DNA of 64,000 nt from Macrosoma leucophasiata (Eukaryota > Arthropoda > Insecta > Lepidoptera > Hedylidae), in contig JAWQUS010000027.1 in assembly GCA_036365455.1 (NCBI GenBank), positions 14,062,501-14,126,500 of the forward strand, given 5' to 3'. Of this stretch, positions 53,015-63,783 are shown one piece after another. Each line of letters starts with the position of its first letter. Position 1 is the first letter of the stretch. The position numbers were made by a program, and so were the translations under genes. The notes beneath the pieces are model-generated. The model ran no database searches. It saw only the letters and a list, made by a program, of their open reading frames with translations, and had not been told where the DNA came from.

Positions 53015-53690
53015 ACTGGAGGTAGAGTGTAGAAGTTGGGGGTGTAGGCGCCACCGCATTAATCTATCTGCCGCTAAATGGTAGTGTTCAGCACTGCAGT
53101 GATCGGTTAGATAGTAATGTATCGCCCCGTACCTAATAACTATTAGGACAAATCCCTGTGATGACACTTGAACTAAAAGCATCCACCATCTGCTAACCGA
53201 TTGTCCTTGCTACAGTAACGCTCCACTCACATAAACATATGCAGTATGCTCAATATAGACCCATTCAAATTGTAAAGCATCCTACTAAAAGAAAGTACAA
53301 GCAACTCATTCAATCACTTCACACACATTGTTAACACCTTAAAACAGTTCAAACACCTTAAGACATGATATATATCATCACATACATCTATTCCATACTC
53401 CACTCTAAACTCACCTTTCATCTTGATATTGACGTAAGTCGCCCGTAAACCGTAGCGAGGACTTCTGTCAAGTCATCCACAACAATACTTACTCCTCTTG
53501 TATAAATATACAAAAGAGGTGAAAAAAAAAACGTAATAACTGTTACAGAGACAAAACAACTAAGGTATTAGCGGCGGCTATGCATCTGCATTTTGACCTC
53601 TGGCTTTAGTGTCGATGTCTATAGGTTGCAGTCATCACTTAATTCATGTGATCTGCATGCTTATTATCTTCATTACCTGAACTACACGTC
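53015..53690 (+). repeat. Family B copy split by a 392-bp insertion
   Basis: The 5' half (53,015-53,133: GGCGCCACCGCATTAATCTA, AGTGTTCAGCACTGCAGTGA) and the 3' half (53,534-53,690: ATGCATCTGCATTTTGACCT, GCAGTCATCACTTAATTCAT) are in order and orientation. Confidence 0.85.
53142..53533 (+). mobile_element. 392-bp insertion with TAATAACT duplication and A-rich 3' end
   Basis: TAATAACT at 53,134-53,141 and again at 53,534-53,541 flanks the segment. The segment ends GTGAAAAAAAAAACG. A-rich 3' end plus short duplication suggests retroposition. The body has no coding frame and was not matched to any other repeat in the window. Confidence 0.6.
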
Positions 53691-54169
53691 ATTTGATTTT
53701 ATTCAAATCATTTAAGCTTCATGAGTAGGTAAGTAACACGCATCAAACTAAACATCTATTAAAGTTTCAATACATTTTTGTTATAACTTTCTGATTTGTA
53801 GAGTGAACAATCCTAATTATTTATGGCCATGATAATAACACTGAAAAGCGTAGGGCAGTGCTGACTGTAATTTCCTGATTCAGAGGATAGCGACATGCGT
53901 TACGTTGTTCCAAACAGACCCAGGAGAGAATTTATTATCCCTCACAATAATTTATAGGCAAATCTACAAATACGGATCCTTGTAAACATGTCGCTTGCTG
54001 TAAAATGTAACGAAACGTATACATAACGTATTTAATGAAAAAATAAATGGTTAAAATATTTTATTTTGCCAACGAAGTACTGAAAATATATCTAAGTCAT
54101 CAAAGCACAGCAGCTATCAAAGGTTTTAAATATATTTAAAAATATTATTTAGTAGACAACAAGCACTTA
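53691..54169. other. No recognised feature
   Basis: Nothing recognised. Confidence 0.4.
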
Positions 54170-54310
54170 TTGTCTTTTGTTACAAATTGCTGAAATAATT
54201 GCTGGTTAAGAAAAGAATAAGGAAAATGATGGCTTCAGGCTTTCAGGATTTCATTGTATTTTCTTATGACAACGAGACACGTTGTTAATTGGCAGACTAT
54301 TATTTGTTGT
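54170..54310 (+). repeat. Diverged duplication, copy 2
   Basis: TTGTCTTTTGTTACAAATTG, GGTTAAGAAAAGAATAAGGA and GTTGTTAATTGGCAGACTAT parallel 49,110-49,255. Confidence 0.55.
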
Positions 54311-54422
54311 AAATAGACTGTATCTACTGAATAAAACAGCGACAATAAAATTACCAGTTCTCCAATATTGTAGTACCTAAACATGTTTGTGGTTTAAATA
54401 TTTATTGAGAAAAACATTTCGT

Positions 54423-54722
54423 AATTCGTTGACAATTTTTTTACCTTTGCCACTCGTCGCGCCTCTTTGCTTTACTGGAGCATTCATGGAGTGGACCGCC
54501 CAGTGTAGATTTTATCTGGTCTATCCACCTCATAGGCGACCTGCCTCTAGCACGTGTGGCCTCAACTCGTCCCTGCCCTACCAAGCGTTCGATGGAAACC
54601 TCGCTACGACGCGATACGTGGCCGAAAAAGGTAAGGATGCGCGATTGTACTATAGACGACAGACGCTGCTTGATGCCTAGTTCTTGGAATATGGATTGGT
54701 TACACATACCACACCCTACCAT
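54423..54722 (-). pseudogene. RTE-type LINE ORF2 C-terminal fragment
   Basis: LGIKQRLSSIVQSRILTFFG, HVSRRSEVSIERLVGQGRVE and TRARGRSPMRWIDQIK form the post-RT C-terminal block of RTE-like LINEs (IxxRxLxFxGHVxRR ... GRxPxRWxDQ). It is open for about 93 codons but has no RT domain attached. Confidence 0.75.
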
Positions 54723-55020
54723 CTAGCGATAAGTTAATCAACTTAAAAGGGAAGAAGGTCTGACAACCCAATCGTCCTCTACCTCAGGAGAATTCTTCCG
54801 GTAGTGCAGTCAGTCAACCGAACAATGACGGTCAAACCATTCCAATAACAACGCCCTAGTAAAAATAACAACGCGGGATGGGCAGCATCGTCCCGCGATA
54901 AAAGTACCGCCACTGTGATCGCAAATCCTTCTGCTAAGCGTGGCAATTATGGCATATTATCCATTAATTATGAACAAAACAGTTGTAAGCGTCTTTGTGG
55001 ACGTCTTTCGGCTAAAGTGA
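54723..55020. other. No recognised feature
   Basis: Possible 5' continuation of the LINE relic on the minus strand. Nothing readable. Confidence 0.35.
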
Positions 55021-55075
55021 CGACGGTGATGCCTACACCGGCGAGCTCCTTCACTGCAGCTCTAGCACCAGTGAA
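55021..55075 (-). repeat. Family B 5' end scrap
   Basis: GATGCCTACACCGGCGAGCT and CTCTAGCACCAGT. Confidence 0.65.
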
Positions 55076-55152
55076 TTTATAACAACGTAATCTATAGGTA
55101 ATAAGAGGCAAAGGAGACAAAACTGTGACCTAACACGAAAGTAGCAACACAA

Positions 55153-55385
55153 TTTTTACTGGTGGTAGAGCTCCAGTGACGCAGCTCGCGGGTGTAGGCA
55201 CCACCGCATTACCTAATGTACTTACCGCAAAATGGTAGTGTTCAGCACTATCGTGTTCCGGTCAGGTGGTAATGTACGGCCCTGTAATTTCCGGCACAGA
55301 GGCAAAACACCTTAGGCTTCAGGAGTGGTAACGCATCTGCATTTTGACCTTGGTCTTTGTGTGGGTCTCTATAGGCTGCAGTGCA
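55153..55385 (+). repeat. Family B repeat, 3'-truncated
   Basis: Almost identical to 61,014-61,250 up to TCTATAGGCTGCAG. It then breaks into short GCAGTGCAG repeats. Confidence 0.92.
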
Positions 55386-56145
55386 GGCTGCAGTGCAGTG
55401 CATAAAAGCGAACTTCTAACTATGGAATTTGCGACATATTAAAAGAGTATTATTAATGTAACCTAACACAACACTTTCTTCTATTTCTTTTAACTGCTTA
55501 CTCTTGTGAAAACGTAATTATACACTCACAATATAAAACAAAGACATTTTCAAGAACAATTAACTCGTAAATGTATTGTGCGGTAAAATAGAGGGTGAAC
55601 ACGTAGGTAGAGGTGAACTGCATTCAACGGCGCTGAATTATTCATTTGGGTTTGTGCTATCGCAGCCTCACTTTTATCTTCGCCAACTCAACTAGATGTT
55701 ACGTCGTTCCCACGATGCGCGACGTACAACCAAGTGGCAAATGTTACGGGGAAGCCTCGTTTGAACTGCGATATTCAGAGCAAAATTGGAGAAGATGTAT
55801 TTTTTTTTTTAAATGCGAAGTATCTTCGATTTTATTTAATGAAAAGAGAGTGAAGGGATAAAGACGAGATTTCTGAATTATTCATTTAGTCTGTGTTACG
55901 ATAAACTTTGTCTTCTATAATTAAAGAGTAGATAGAGAGTGGAGACTTTTAATAAAGAAAGTAACAGAAACAAGAAACAATAATTTTGATTTAATTAAGG
56001 TTTGGTTGCACCAAAATTATTTGCTAAACGGTTTTTGTCAAAGGTAATAATAACATTTAAATCATTTTAACACTTACTACAGAATGCGTTGCAACAGCGT
56101 ATATTTAACATTGTTAAAGTTACCAGGGTTGACCGATGTTTGCTT
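55386..56145. other. No recognised feature
   Basis: A 71-codon plus frame at 55,646-55,861 has no recognised domain. Nothing supported. Confidence 0.4.
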
Positions 56146-56205
56146 GAATGCATGCATTTATCTCTGCCTACCTCTACGGGAACTACAGGCGTGAAGTTAC
56201 GTACG
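56146..56205 (+). repeat. Family A SINE tail fragment
   Basis: ATGCATGCATTTATCTCTGC, CCTACCTCTACGGGAACTAC and AGGCGTGAAGTTACG. Confidence 0.75.
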
Positions 56206-57396
56206 TTTTATTGTAATATATAACATAGCATTAGGCAAATGCCATACGATTGTATTAATCTAATCATGGATGGATATTAATTATGCACCCATATCTACGT
56301 AATTGAGTACATTTATTCAAGTAGTATAACAGAATGTTCCGACAATTTATTTATTCATATACTTGCCAACCTATCGCTATATAACTTTATTGACTATTGT
56401 TCCTGTTATTTATGATTCGGCGAATTCTGTTTTGATCAGACAAAAGCAATAGCCACCTCCCCCTATCGTTTGTATTGTGCGGCTAAATTAGATTTTTTCG
56501 TTATGCATTAATTTCTTACCATATTCTTAAGAAGTGAGTTCCCTTTTGAGGAGGATCATATCTTATAAGAGTGTCTTGAATAACTAGCTTTTGTCCATGG
56601 TATCGTTATTTTTACCTATTTCAAAAAGAAGAAGGTTTTGTGTTCACTGGTCTTAGAATCTGAACATTTTTATGTCGTTTGAAACAATACTAAGTCGATT
56701 TCATTGCCACTAAATTGTGATCTGATGATGACTCATGGAGAAATCGAGTTAAATCCTCAAAAATTGTATAAACTCATAGGGTTTTAGTCGTATTTTTTAA
56801 ATTTATGTAGGTACGCATTTATTTCCATCACGATGTGGAACAATGAGCCAATTGATCCAGCGGTGTGTGACGACTGTTTGAATCGAGGCTCAATATTTGT
56901 ATGGGCTACAGATATTTGTTTCGGGACTGGGTGTTTGTGTATGTGTTGTTTGTGTATAACGGCACCCACGAGGAATTAGAAGAGAATAAGGAACAATTGG
57001 ACATAAAATGCGTAACAAATTTCTGATAGTTACTTGTCGACATTAATACCTACTGAAATCTTTATATAAAAAATACGGACTTAATTACATTACTAAATGT
57101 AAAATATATTTTAACAGATTACAGATAACCGTAAAAGAAAATAAACCAATTTTGAAAAATTGGTGTTGTCAGATTATGTAAATGCGTTGCGGAATTATGT
57201 GATTGGTCGACCAAAATTCAGCCATGTCTCCACGAATGTAAAATAAATAGATAGATAGATATTAATATGAATGTATTTTCCGGATGCAATTTTCTGAGAC
57301 CAAGATGGTGTTATACTTAAACCGCGTACTTAAGATAATTACGCACAGACAGACAAACGCAACGGGTGACTCTATACTTTTTATAAGTATATTCAT
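56206..57396. other. No gene; short dispersed repeat at 56,885-56,975
   Basis: TACAGATATTTGTTTCGGGA and GTGTTTGTGTATGTGTTG recur from 46,275. Otherwise unassigned. Confidence 0.4.
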
Positions 57397-57660
57397 GAAT
57401 CAGAATCAGAATCAGAATCAGAAACTCATTTATTCATTTAGGGTGACAGGCACCTCTTATGACACGTCAAAAACAAACAAAATAAATTAAAGCGAATAAC
57501 AATTGATATACATGTCAAACAAGATAAAAAACATATGTAAAGTCAAGAATATCACTAAGATAAAACTAAATGTCACAAACTAATTTAAAAAGTATATCAG
57601 TAAAATGTCTCTTTTCCCCTTTACAAACTGATAACAAAGAGTAAAAAGAAAAGAAAAGAT
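57397..57660 (-). repeat. LINE 3' UTR with GATTCT tail
   Basis: ATCAGAATCAGAATCAGAAT tail, GGGTGACAGGCACCTCTTAT and ATGTCTCTTTTCCCCTTTAC are the reverse complement of 5,035-5,280. This copy is 5'-truncated within the UTR. Confidence 0.88.
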
Positions 57661-58138
57661 GATTAAGTATTTAATTTTCACTTACGAAATAGTCACATAT
57701 GAAATGAAATATCAATGTAAGTGTTAATGTCTCCTTAGTCCAAGTTTATTGTAGCTATTATCCGTCAGCGGGCACCGTGCCTCGTAGAGCAAGTTGGTTT
57801 ACGGCCGACATTACTGTCCTCGTAATTTTACATCCCTTTATCTCAATTGACAGAACTTAGTGATGTCTTTTGTCCAACTTTCTGAACTTTACGCAGATAT
57901 CTGGCTTGAATAAATTTACTTGATTAATTTAGGTATACAGTTTCTGCGTTCAATTTAATTATAATCTATACAAACAGTAGAAAAATGTAGAATGGAAAGT
58001 AAGTACGTAATTAAAAAAAGTTAACCTAGAAACGTTTTTTTTTAATTACGTTTCCAACGAATGTGCGTTATTCACATAATTCCTCGTACAAACACAGATC
58101 CGTGCAAGTAATTAAACTAACCGCTACTGTGTATCGGT
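57661..58138. other. No recognised feature
   Basis: Nothing recognised. Confidence 0.4.
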
Positions 58139-58300
58139 TGGGTGGTAATGTATGCCTGTGATTTCGGGCACATATATACCCACACATAGACCTCAGGAGT
58201 GGCTGCGCATCTACATTGAAATCGCTGGTTTCATGCAGATGTTAGGCTACAGAATTGCTGTCCATCAATGTAAATTGCAACTGAAAACTTTATGAAAAAA
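58139..58300 (+). repeat. Family B, 3' part, diverged
   Basis: GGTGGTAATGTATGCCTGTG, CCTCAGGAGTGGCTGCGCAT, CATCAATGTAAATTGC. Confidence 0.7.
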
Positions 58301-58719
58301 ATTGAAATGAATACCAAATACTCAGGTCAAGATCCGTAGTTTATGGATGACAAGGTTCATATTCCGTTCCAGACGTAGATGCGCACACAAAGAGCCGGGT
58401 CGACATATGGATTAGGCAGAGAAGTGGTGACCTCAATCTAATTGAGCATACATAGGATGAACTCAAAGGACACGAGGTACTGCCAACTCCACAAACTATC
58501 TTTAATGTGATAACCTTCTACACAGTACCTAACTGGTGTTTTGATATGTAACTATATAAAAATGGGATAATTAGGATATCTATTTATTAATAATGCTCCA
58601 AATGTGTTATATATAGGTTTTATATAGGTCTCAGTTGGCTGATTGACATTTATTAAAAATATCATAAACGAAAAAAATGCATTCTTTCGATTGTTTCCTA
58701 GACTGATTTCGAATGATGA
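58301..58719. other. No recognised feature
   Basis: Nothing recognised. Confidence 0.35.
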
Positions 58720-58815
58720 AGGTAGATGAGGCATGGGAGGTTTGTCAGGACCGGAATATCTGGCGCTCCACACTTTCTGCCTACCCCGTTCGAAACCTGG
58801 TGTGAAGATACAAAC
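58720..58815 (+). pseudogene. RTE-like LINE 3' end
   Basis: Reads DEAWEVCQDRNIWRSTLSAYP in one frame, then CCCCGTTCGAAACCTGGTGT and GAAGATAC. CTTTCTGCCTACCCCGTTC is the part mirrored in the family A SINE tail. Confidence 0.65.
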
Positions 58816-59271
58816 ATACTGATTTCGGGTCCAAATTTTAAGTAATTCTTTAAACGTTCCTTTTGAGATAAAGACTTCTATTGTGGAATTTCAATACCTC
58901 ATTGTTTTTGGGGTACACTAACAACGAATAAAAACTTAAAGTATTTGGCCATGACATAAAAAGAATCCAACAGATCCGATTCAAAGTTTTGAAAACTAAT
59001 CCAATTAGAGAGCGGGTGCCAGAGACGGGAATCCGTCGCTTGCCCGCGTACTCTCCACGACCGTAAAAATAATCTAATCACTTCATTTTCAAGCAAATAT
59101 GTTTAAGCTTTTGCAAATATTGCATTCAGAATTAGTTACACGTTTCATCATAGCCTTTTGAAGTTTTGGATTCATGTGAATAAATTATTTTATTCAACTT
59201 CAATGTTTCAAAATATTGAACTAAACTTTAAATTGGTGGGATTTGGACTGCTGTCCACTTCGTCGTAGTTT
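58816..59271. other. No recognised feature
   Basis: Nothing recognised. Confidence 0.35.
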
Positions 59272-60385
59272 ACGATCCCACTGCAGAATCATTTCGTTCA
59301 TGATATGCTGCATATGCTGCAAACCTTTTTTTTTCTTTACTTTTCCTATTTAACGTATGTTTATAATCTAGAGAATTTACCTATCAAAAATGGCCGCAAG
59401 TATATTTTTATAATTTTTTTTTGGGAAAAAAATACTTGTTTTTTTAATAATATAGGTATGGTTTAATTCACGGTAATATGTATAACTTCGACGATATACC
59501 CTGATTAGTCTGTGATGTATAATGACTCTGAAAAATCATCAAGTTTTGATCAATACCGGACTGTCAGTGCTTACGTAAGTAGTTTGCAACAGAGATAACG
59601 CTCTACGAAGTCGAAACGAGCCGATCGTCTCTTTCGCAGGCTCGATTTGCAATTATAATTGTTGAGTACTGTAAAATTTTTTTTTCTTCAACTGCCAGTG
59701 ACTTTTATTTGCGGCGAATTTAATTTAATTTAATTAGGCTTCCATATACCATTACAATGAGAAAAAAAAATAATTTGATATATGTATCACTACATATATA
59801 TACTACTTCATTTATATTACTATTTATTATTACTATCTACATATATGAACAATTGGGGACTCTACTTCATAATATGTAGTGATACATATATCAAATTAAA
59901 GCTATTTTTTTCTCATTGTTATGATATATGGAAGAATAATAAAATTAAATTAAATTCGCCGCAAATAAAAGTCACTGGCAGTTGAAAAAAAAAAATTTTA
60001 TAGTACTCAACAATTATAATTGCAAATCGAGCCTGCGAAAGAGACGATCGGCTCGTTTCGACTTCGTAGAGCGTTATCTCTGTTGCAAACTACCTACGTA
60101 AGCACTGACAGTCCGGTATTGATCAAAACTTGATCAAAATGGTCGACAAACATCAAATAGGTACGGTGCGAAAGAGATTACGCTCTACAAACTCGAAATA
60201 AGCCGAAGTCTCCTTCCTAGGCTCAATGTGCAATATTTAATGTTGAGCACTGTAATTAAAAATACTACCGGCCACATTTTGATAGGTAACCTAGTAGGTA
60301 TATATTTTCTTGATCATAAATATACGTAAAAATTAGGTTAGCAGCATATCTTGATGAACGAAACAATTCGGCAGTGGGATCCTAA
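59272..60385. mobile_element. Family G large foldback element, 1.1 kb
   Basis: Outer ends: ACGATCCCACTGCAGAATCA on the left, mirrored by ATTCGGCAGTGGGATCC on the right. Inner arms 59,541-59,795 and 59,873-60,128 are nearly perfect inverted copies without indels (centre near 59,834), including CCGGACTGTCAGTGCTTACG and GAAACGAGCCGATCGTCTCT. A third, diverged arm-like unit follows at 60,138-60,262. No coding frame. Confidence 0.9.
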
Positions 60386-60616
60386 CCTATCGTTACTCTT
60401 TTGAGTTTACGTGGTATAATTATTAAATAAGCAACTTCGGTGGCGCAGGCAAAGGCTAAAAGAACTCTGTGATCCCTTGTGAATTAATCAATATTTTTTT
60501 ATTATTTAAAATGATTGCTTTCATATCTTTCTGTATAAATAAACTTTTTATGGGCCATTATATCATAATTTATATAATTATTGGCCATTAATTATGTTTC
60601 CATATAACTGCAAACT

Positions 60617-60675
60617 ACACAACGGCAGCCTGAATACCTCTTCATATTTATGAAGAGGTATGGCTGCCGTTGTGT
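60617..60675. repeat. 59-nt hairpin
   Basis: ACACAACGGCAGCC faces GGCTGCCGTTGTGT, and TACCTCTTCATA faces TATGAAGAGGTA. Two short asymmetrical bulges separate the stems. Confidence 0.75.
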
Positions 60676-61013
60676 TAATCCGGTCCAACAAACTTTAACA
60701 AACAAACATTCGGTATCTATTTATAATTCAGAATCAGACGCGCTCACATGAGTTATACGAAGTCATGTTATAATTCCCTCTTCTAAGTGTTTGAAAGTGA
60801 ATTTGTTGTTGTATTGTTAGAATTAATTTATTATTTACGTAATTTGTTGGAAATAGTAACTTAGTTAGGTATTTTTGTATGTTTTATGTACGGGATTTCG
60901 GTCTCACTTTAAAAATGTATTTTAATTGTGCTTTTAAGTACTTATATATCTAATAGGTCACCAGGGCCACATGCTGGTACGCTATAAAAATCTCGTCGTG
61001 AAATACTGGTGGT
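60676..61013. other. No recognised feature
   Basis: Nothing recognised. Confidence 0.4.
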
Positions 61014-61311
61014 GGTTTTTACTGGTGGTAGAGCTCCAGTGCCGGAGCTCGCGGACGTAGGCACCACCGCATTACCTGATTTACTTGCCGCTAAATGGTA
61101 GTGTTCAGCACTATCGTGTTCCGGTCAGGTGGTAATGTACGGCCCTGTAATTTCCGGCACAGAGGCAAAACACCTTAGGCCTCAGGAGTGGTAACGCATT
61201 TGCATTTTGACCTTGGTCTTTGTGTGGGTGTCTATAGGCTGCAGTCATCACTTAACATCAATGTGAACTACATGCTTGTTTGCCACTTCATTACATTAAA
61301 AAAAAAAAAAA
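61014..61311 (+). repeat. Family B repeat, full-length reference copy
   Basis: Starts TTTTTACTGGTGGTAGAGCT with the small inverted pair GAGCTCC/GGAGCTC. It contains AGTGTTCAGCACTATCGTGT, TGTACGGCCCTGTAATTTCC, GGAGTGGTAACGCATTTGCA and CACTTAACATCAATGTGAAC, and ends with 13 A. The A tail suggests retroposition by a LINE. No convincing pol III boxes were found, so SINE class is open. Confidence 0.9.
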
Positions 61312-61421
61312 CATTGCACTATTTGCGTACTTGTTTGTTATGCAAACAAACAAGCGCGCAAAAAAAAGGAAAACTAGCAGAATAACAAAACTTTTTTTGA
61401 TCACGTTAAGACATATATTAT

Positions 61422-61620
61422 ACTAGCTGTGCCTGCGACTTTAATCGCGTAGAATCGTGACTTTGCGACTTTGGGCAGCGCTTTTGGATATAAATTTTGG
61501 ATAGCTAAAAAAATCTACTTTACAGTAATGCTTCTCTGTACAAGATATTACACTTATGGCCATCGGGGATAAAAGCATACAGGCTGCTAGGATTGCGAAA
61601 AGTAACTTGTGCACGAAGAA
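61422..61620 (+). mobile_element. Family C repeat, 5' part
   Basis: ACTAGCTGTGCCTGCGACTT, then GATAGCTAAAAAAATCTAC and CTTCTCTGTACAAGATATTA as in the 13.3-kb copy. Confidence 0.7.
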
Positions 61621-62181
61621 AAAATTGCATAAAAGTTACGTATGTTGTATGGGTTTAATATTTACTTCATTTTTATTTAATTATTAAGTATGGAAGGTAA
61701 TATACAACATAAGACCTAAAAATTTTGTGAAAATTTTAAGCGTCTACTTGCTACCGTTATTAGGTACCTATAATCGAGCAAAAAATATACGAAAAAAAAA
61801 CATGTTAATTGTATGCCCCCTTGGACCCCTTAACATTTTCATTTTCTTATTTTTAGTAATTAATTTTGTCTTTATGGCGGTATCAGAGATACATTTTACA
61901 ATTCGTGTAAATGTTACTTTTCTAGCTATCACTATTTATGAGATACAGGCTGGTGACAGACATACGGACGGACGGACAGACAGAAAGACAGCGGAGGATT
62001 GGTAATCCGTAGGGTCCGTTTTTACCTTTTAGGTACGAAACTCCCTAAAAGACAGAACTCAGATACAGAATAGCTTAAAAATATTCGATATGATTATTGA
62101 AATCGACATAACTTTTTTATTACTGAACCGATTCACATGAAACAAACATTAAATGTTAAGTGAAACTTACCACAATATGTT

Positions 62182-63465
62182 GTTGGTTGGGGAAAAAGTC
62201 TTTTCGCATTAAAGTATGTATGGACTTGTAATAAAATCTCTTTGGCTGTAGTATTTGTATCTGGCTGGTTTTGGTATCATTGAAAGTTAAAATTTTAAAG
62301 AACATAATTCCAAATTCAAATTAGGCAAATGTGTGATTTTCATTTGTTTTTCGTACTGTCAAGATGAGTGAATCTAATGAAGAAATTCGATACATTTTAA
62401 AATTTTACTACAAAAAAGGTAAAAATGCAACGCAAGCCGCGAAAAAAATTGGCGATGTTTATGGACCTAGTGCAGTGTCTGTGAGAGTAGCACAAATTTG
62501 GTTTAAGCGTTTTCAATCCGGAAATTTTGATGTCAAAGATGCACCTCGCTCTGGTCGCCCTATTACGGATAAAATGGATGCCATTTTTGAAAAAGTGGAG
62601 CAAGATCGACATATCAGCAGTTACGACGTAGCTGAAAAACTGAGAATTGATCACAAAACAGTTTTGGCGCATTTGAAAAAAGCTGGGTACAAAAAAGCTC
62701 GATATTTGGGTACCTCACGAGTTCACTGAAAGAAACCTAATGAACCGTGTACTCATGTGTGATTCTTTATTACGACGTAATGAAACCGAATCATTTTTGA
62801 AGAAGCTGATAACTGGTGATGAAAAGTGAATCACGTACGACAAGAACGTGCGAAAAAGGTCGTGGTCAAAGGCCGGTCAGGCTTCACAGACTGTGGCGAA
62901 ACCCGGGTTAACTCGCAATAAGGTGATGTTGTGTGTGTGGTGGGAGTGGAAGGGCATTATTCATTATGAGCTATTACCACCAGGCAGGACTATCGATTCT
63001 GAACTCTACTGCGAACAACTGATGAGATTAAAAGCAAGAAGTTGAGAGAAAGCGGCCGGAATTGATCAACAGAAGGGGTGTGGTGTTTCATCATGATAAA
63101 GCTAGACCTCACACATCTATAGCCACTCAGCAAAAATTAAGAGAGTTTGGCTGGGAGGTGTTAATGCATCCGCCGTATAGTCCTGACCTTGCACCTTCAG
63201 ATTTCCACCTGTTTCGGTCTCTTCAGAATTCTTTATGCAATGTTAGGTTAACATCACGAGAGGACTGCCAAATCCACTTGTCGCGGTATTTTGATGAGAA
63301 GTCCCAAAATTTTTATAGCAATGGGATCATGTCCCTACCTACAAGATGGCAAAAGGTTATCGAACAAAATGGTACATACATACTTAAGTTAAATTTAAAT
63401 AAACTATATTAAAAAATGTTTTGAATTATCTTAAAAAATGCGAAGAAACTTTTTCCCCAACCTAA
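62182..63465 (+). mobile_element. Mariner transposon, full length, inactivated
   Basis: Ends: GGTTGGGGAAAAAGTCTTTT at the left and AAACTTTTTCCCCAACCTAA at the right, about 28-bp inverted repeats with mismatches. Length 1,284 bp is normal. It lies in a TA-rich site of a family E repeat; the expected TA duplication is not clean, probably through mutation at the left edge. A second, 3'-only copy is at 1,501-1,820. Confidence 0.95.
62364..63412 (+). pseudogene. Mariner (DD34D) transposase, broken
   Basis: It begins MSESNEEIRYILKFYYKKGK, followed by the helix-turn-helix DNA-binding half (QAAKKIGDVYG, VAQIWFKRFQSG, DAPRSGRPITDK). The catalytic half has LITGDEK (first Asp), VVFHHDKARPH (second Asp, with Lys where Asn is usual) and HPPYSPDLAPSDFH (third Asp, 34 residues on), so the DD34D triad survives. 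Breaks: a frameshift in the A-run near 62,690, a TGA for the conserved Trp at 62,827-62,829, and a frameshift near 63,030. Sequence style matches the mauritiana/cecropia-type mariners. It cannot make an intact enzyme. Confidence 0.95.
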
Positions 63466-63783
63466 TATTAGTGAAAACCGCAAATCGAATAAGCCGTTTC
63501 TGATATTAGCATGCACAAACACACAGACAAACAGACATTTTTCCGAGTTTAAAAGTACTCAGTGTTATGCGCCAAAGGTTAAAGTATAATCATACCAAGT
63601 TTCATTGTAATCGGACCAGTAGATTTTCTGTGATGCTTGAACAAACAGACAGACAGACAGACAAAAAATTTTCTTATCACATATTTGTGTGTGGTATCGA
63701 TCTAGTAACAACCCCTGGTATTTATTTTTTCAATATTTTAAATGTACAGAATTTACACTTCTACAGTTTTATTATAAGTATAG

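Larger units (their letters stand above)
61688..63783 (-). mobile_element. Family E element split by a mariner
   Basis: 61,688-62,181 and 63,466-63,783 together make the reverse complement of 44,150-44,944. The break falls between ACCACAATAT and AGTGAAAACCGC, matching the continuous ATATATTGTGG stretch at 44,465-44,475. Confidence 0.92.

Noticed and set aside
56715..56750. Hammerhead core CTGATGA...GAAA
   Set aside because: The segment between the two boxes does not form a stable stem.
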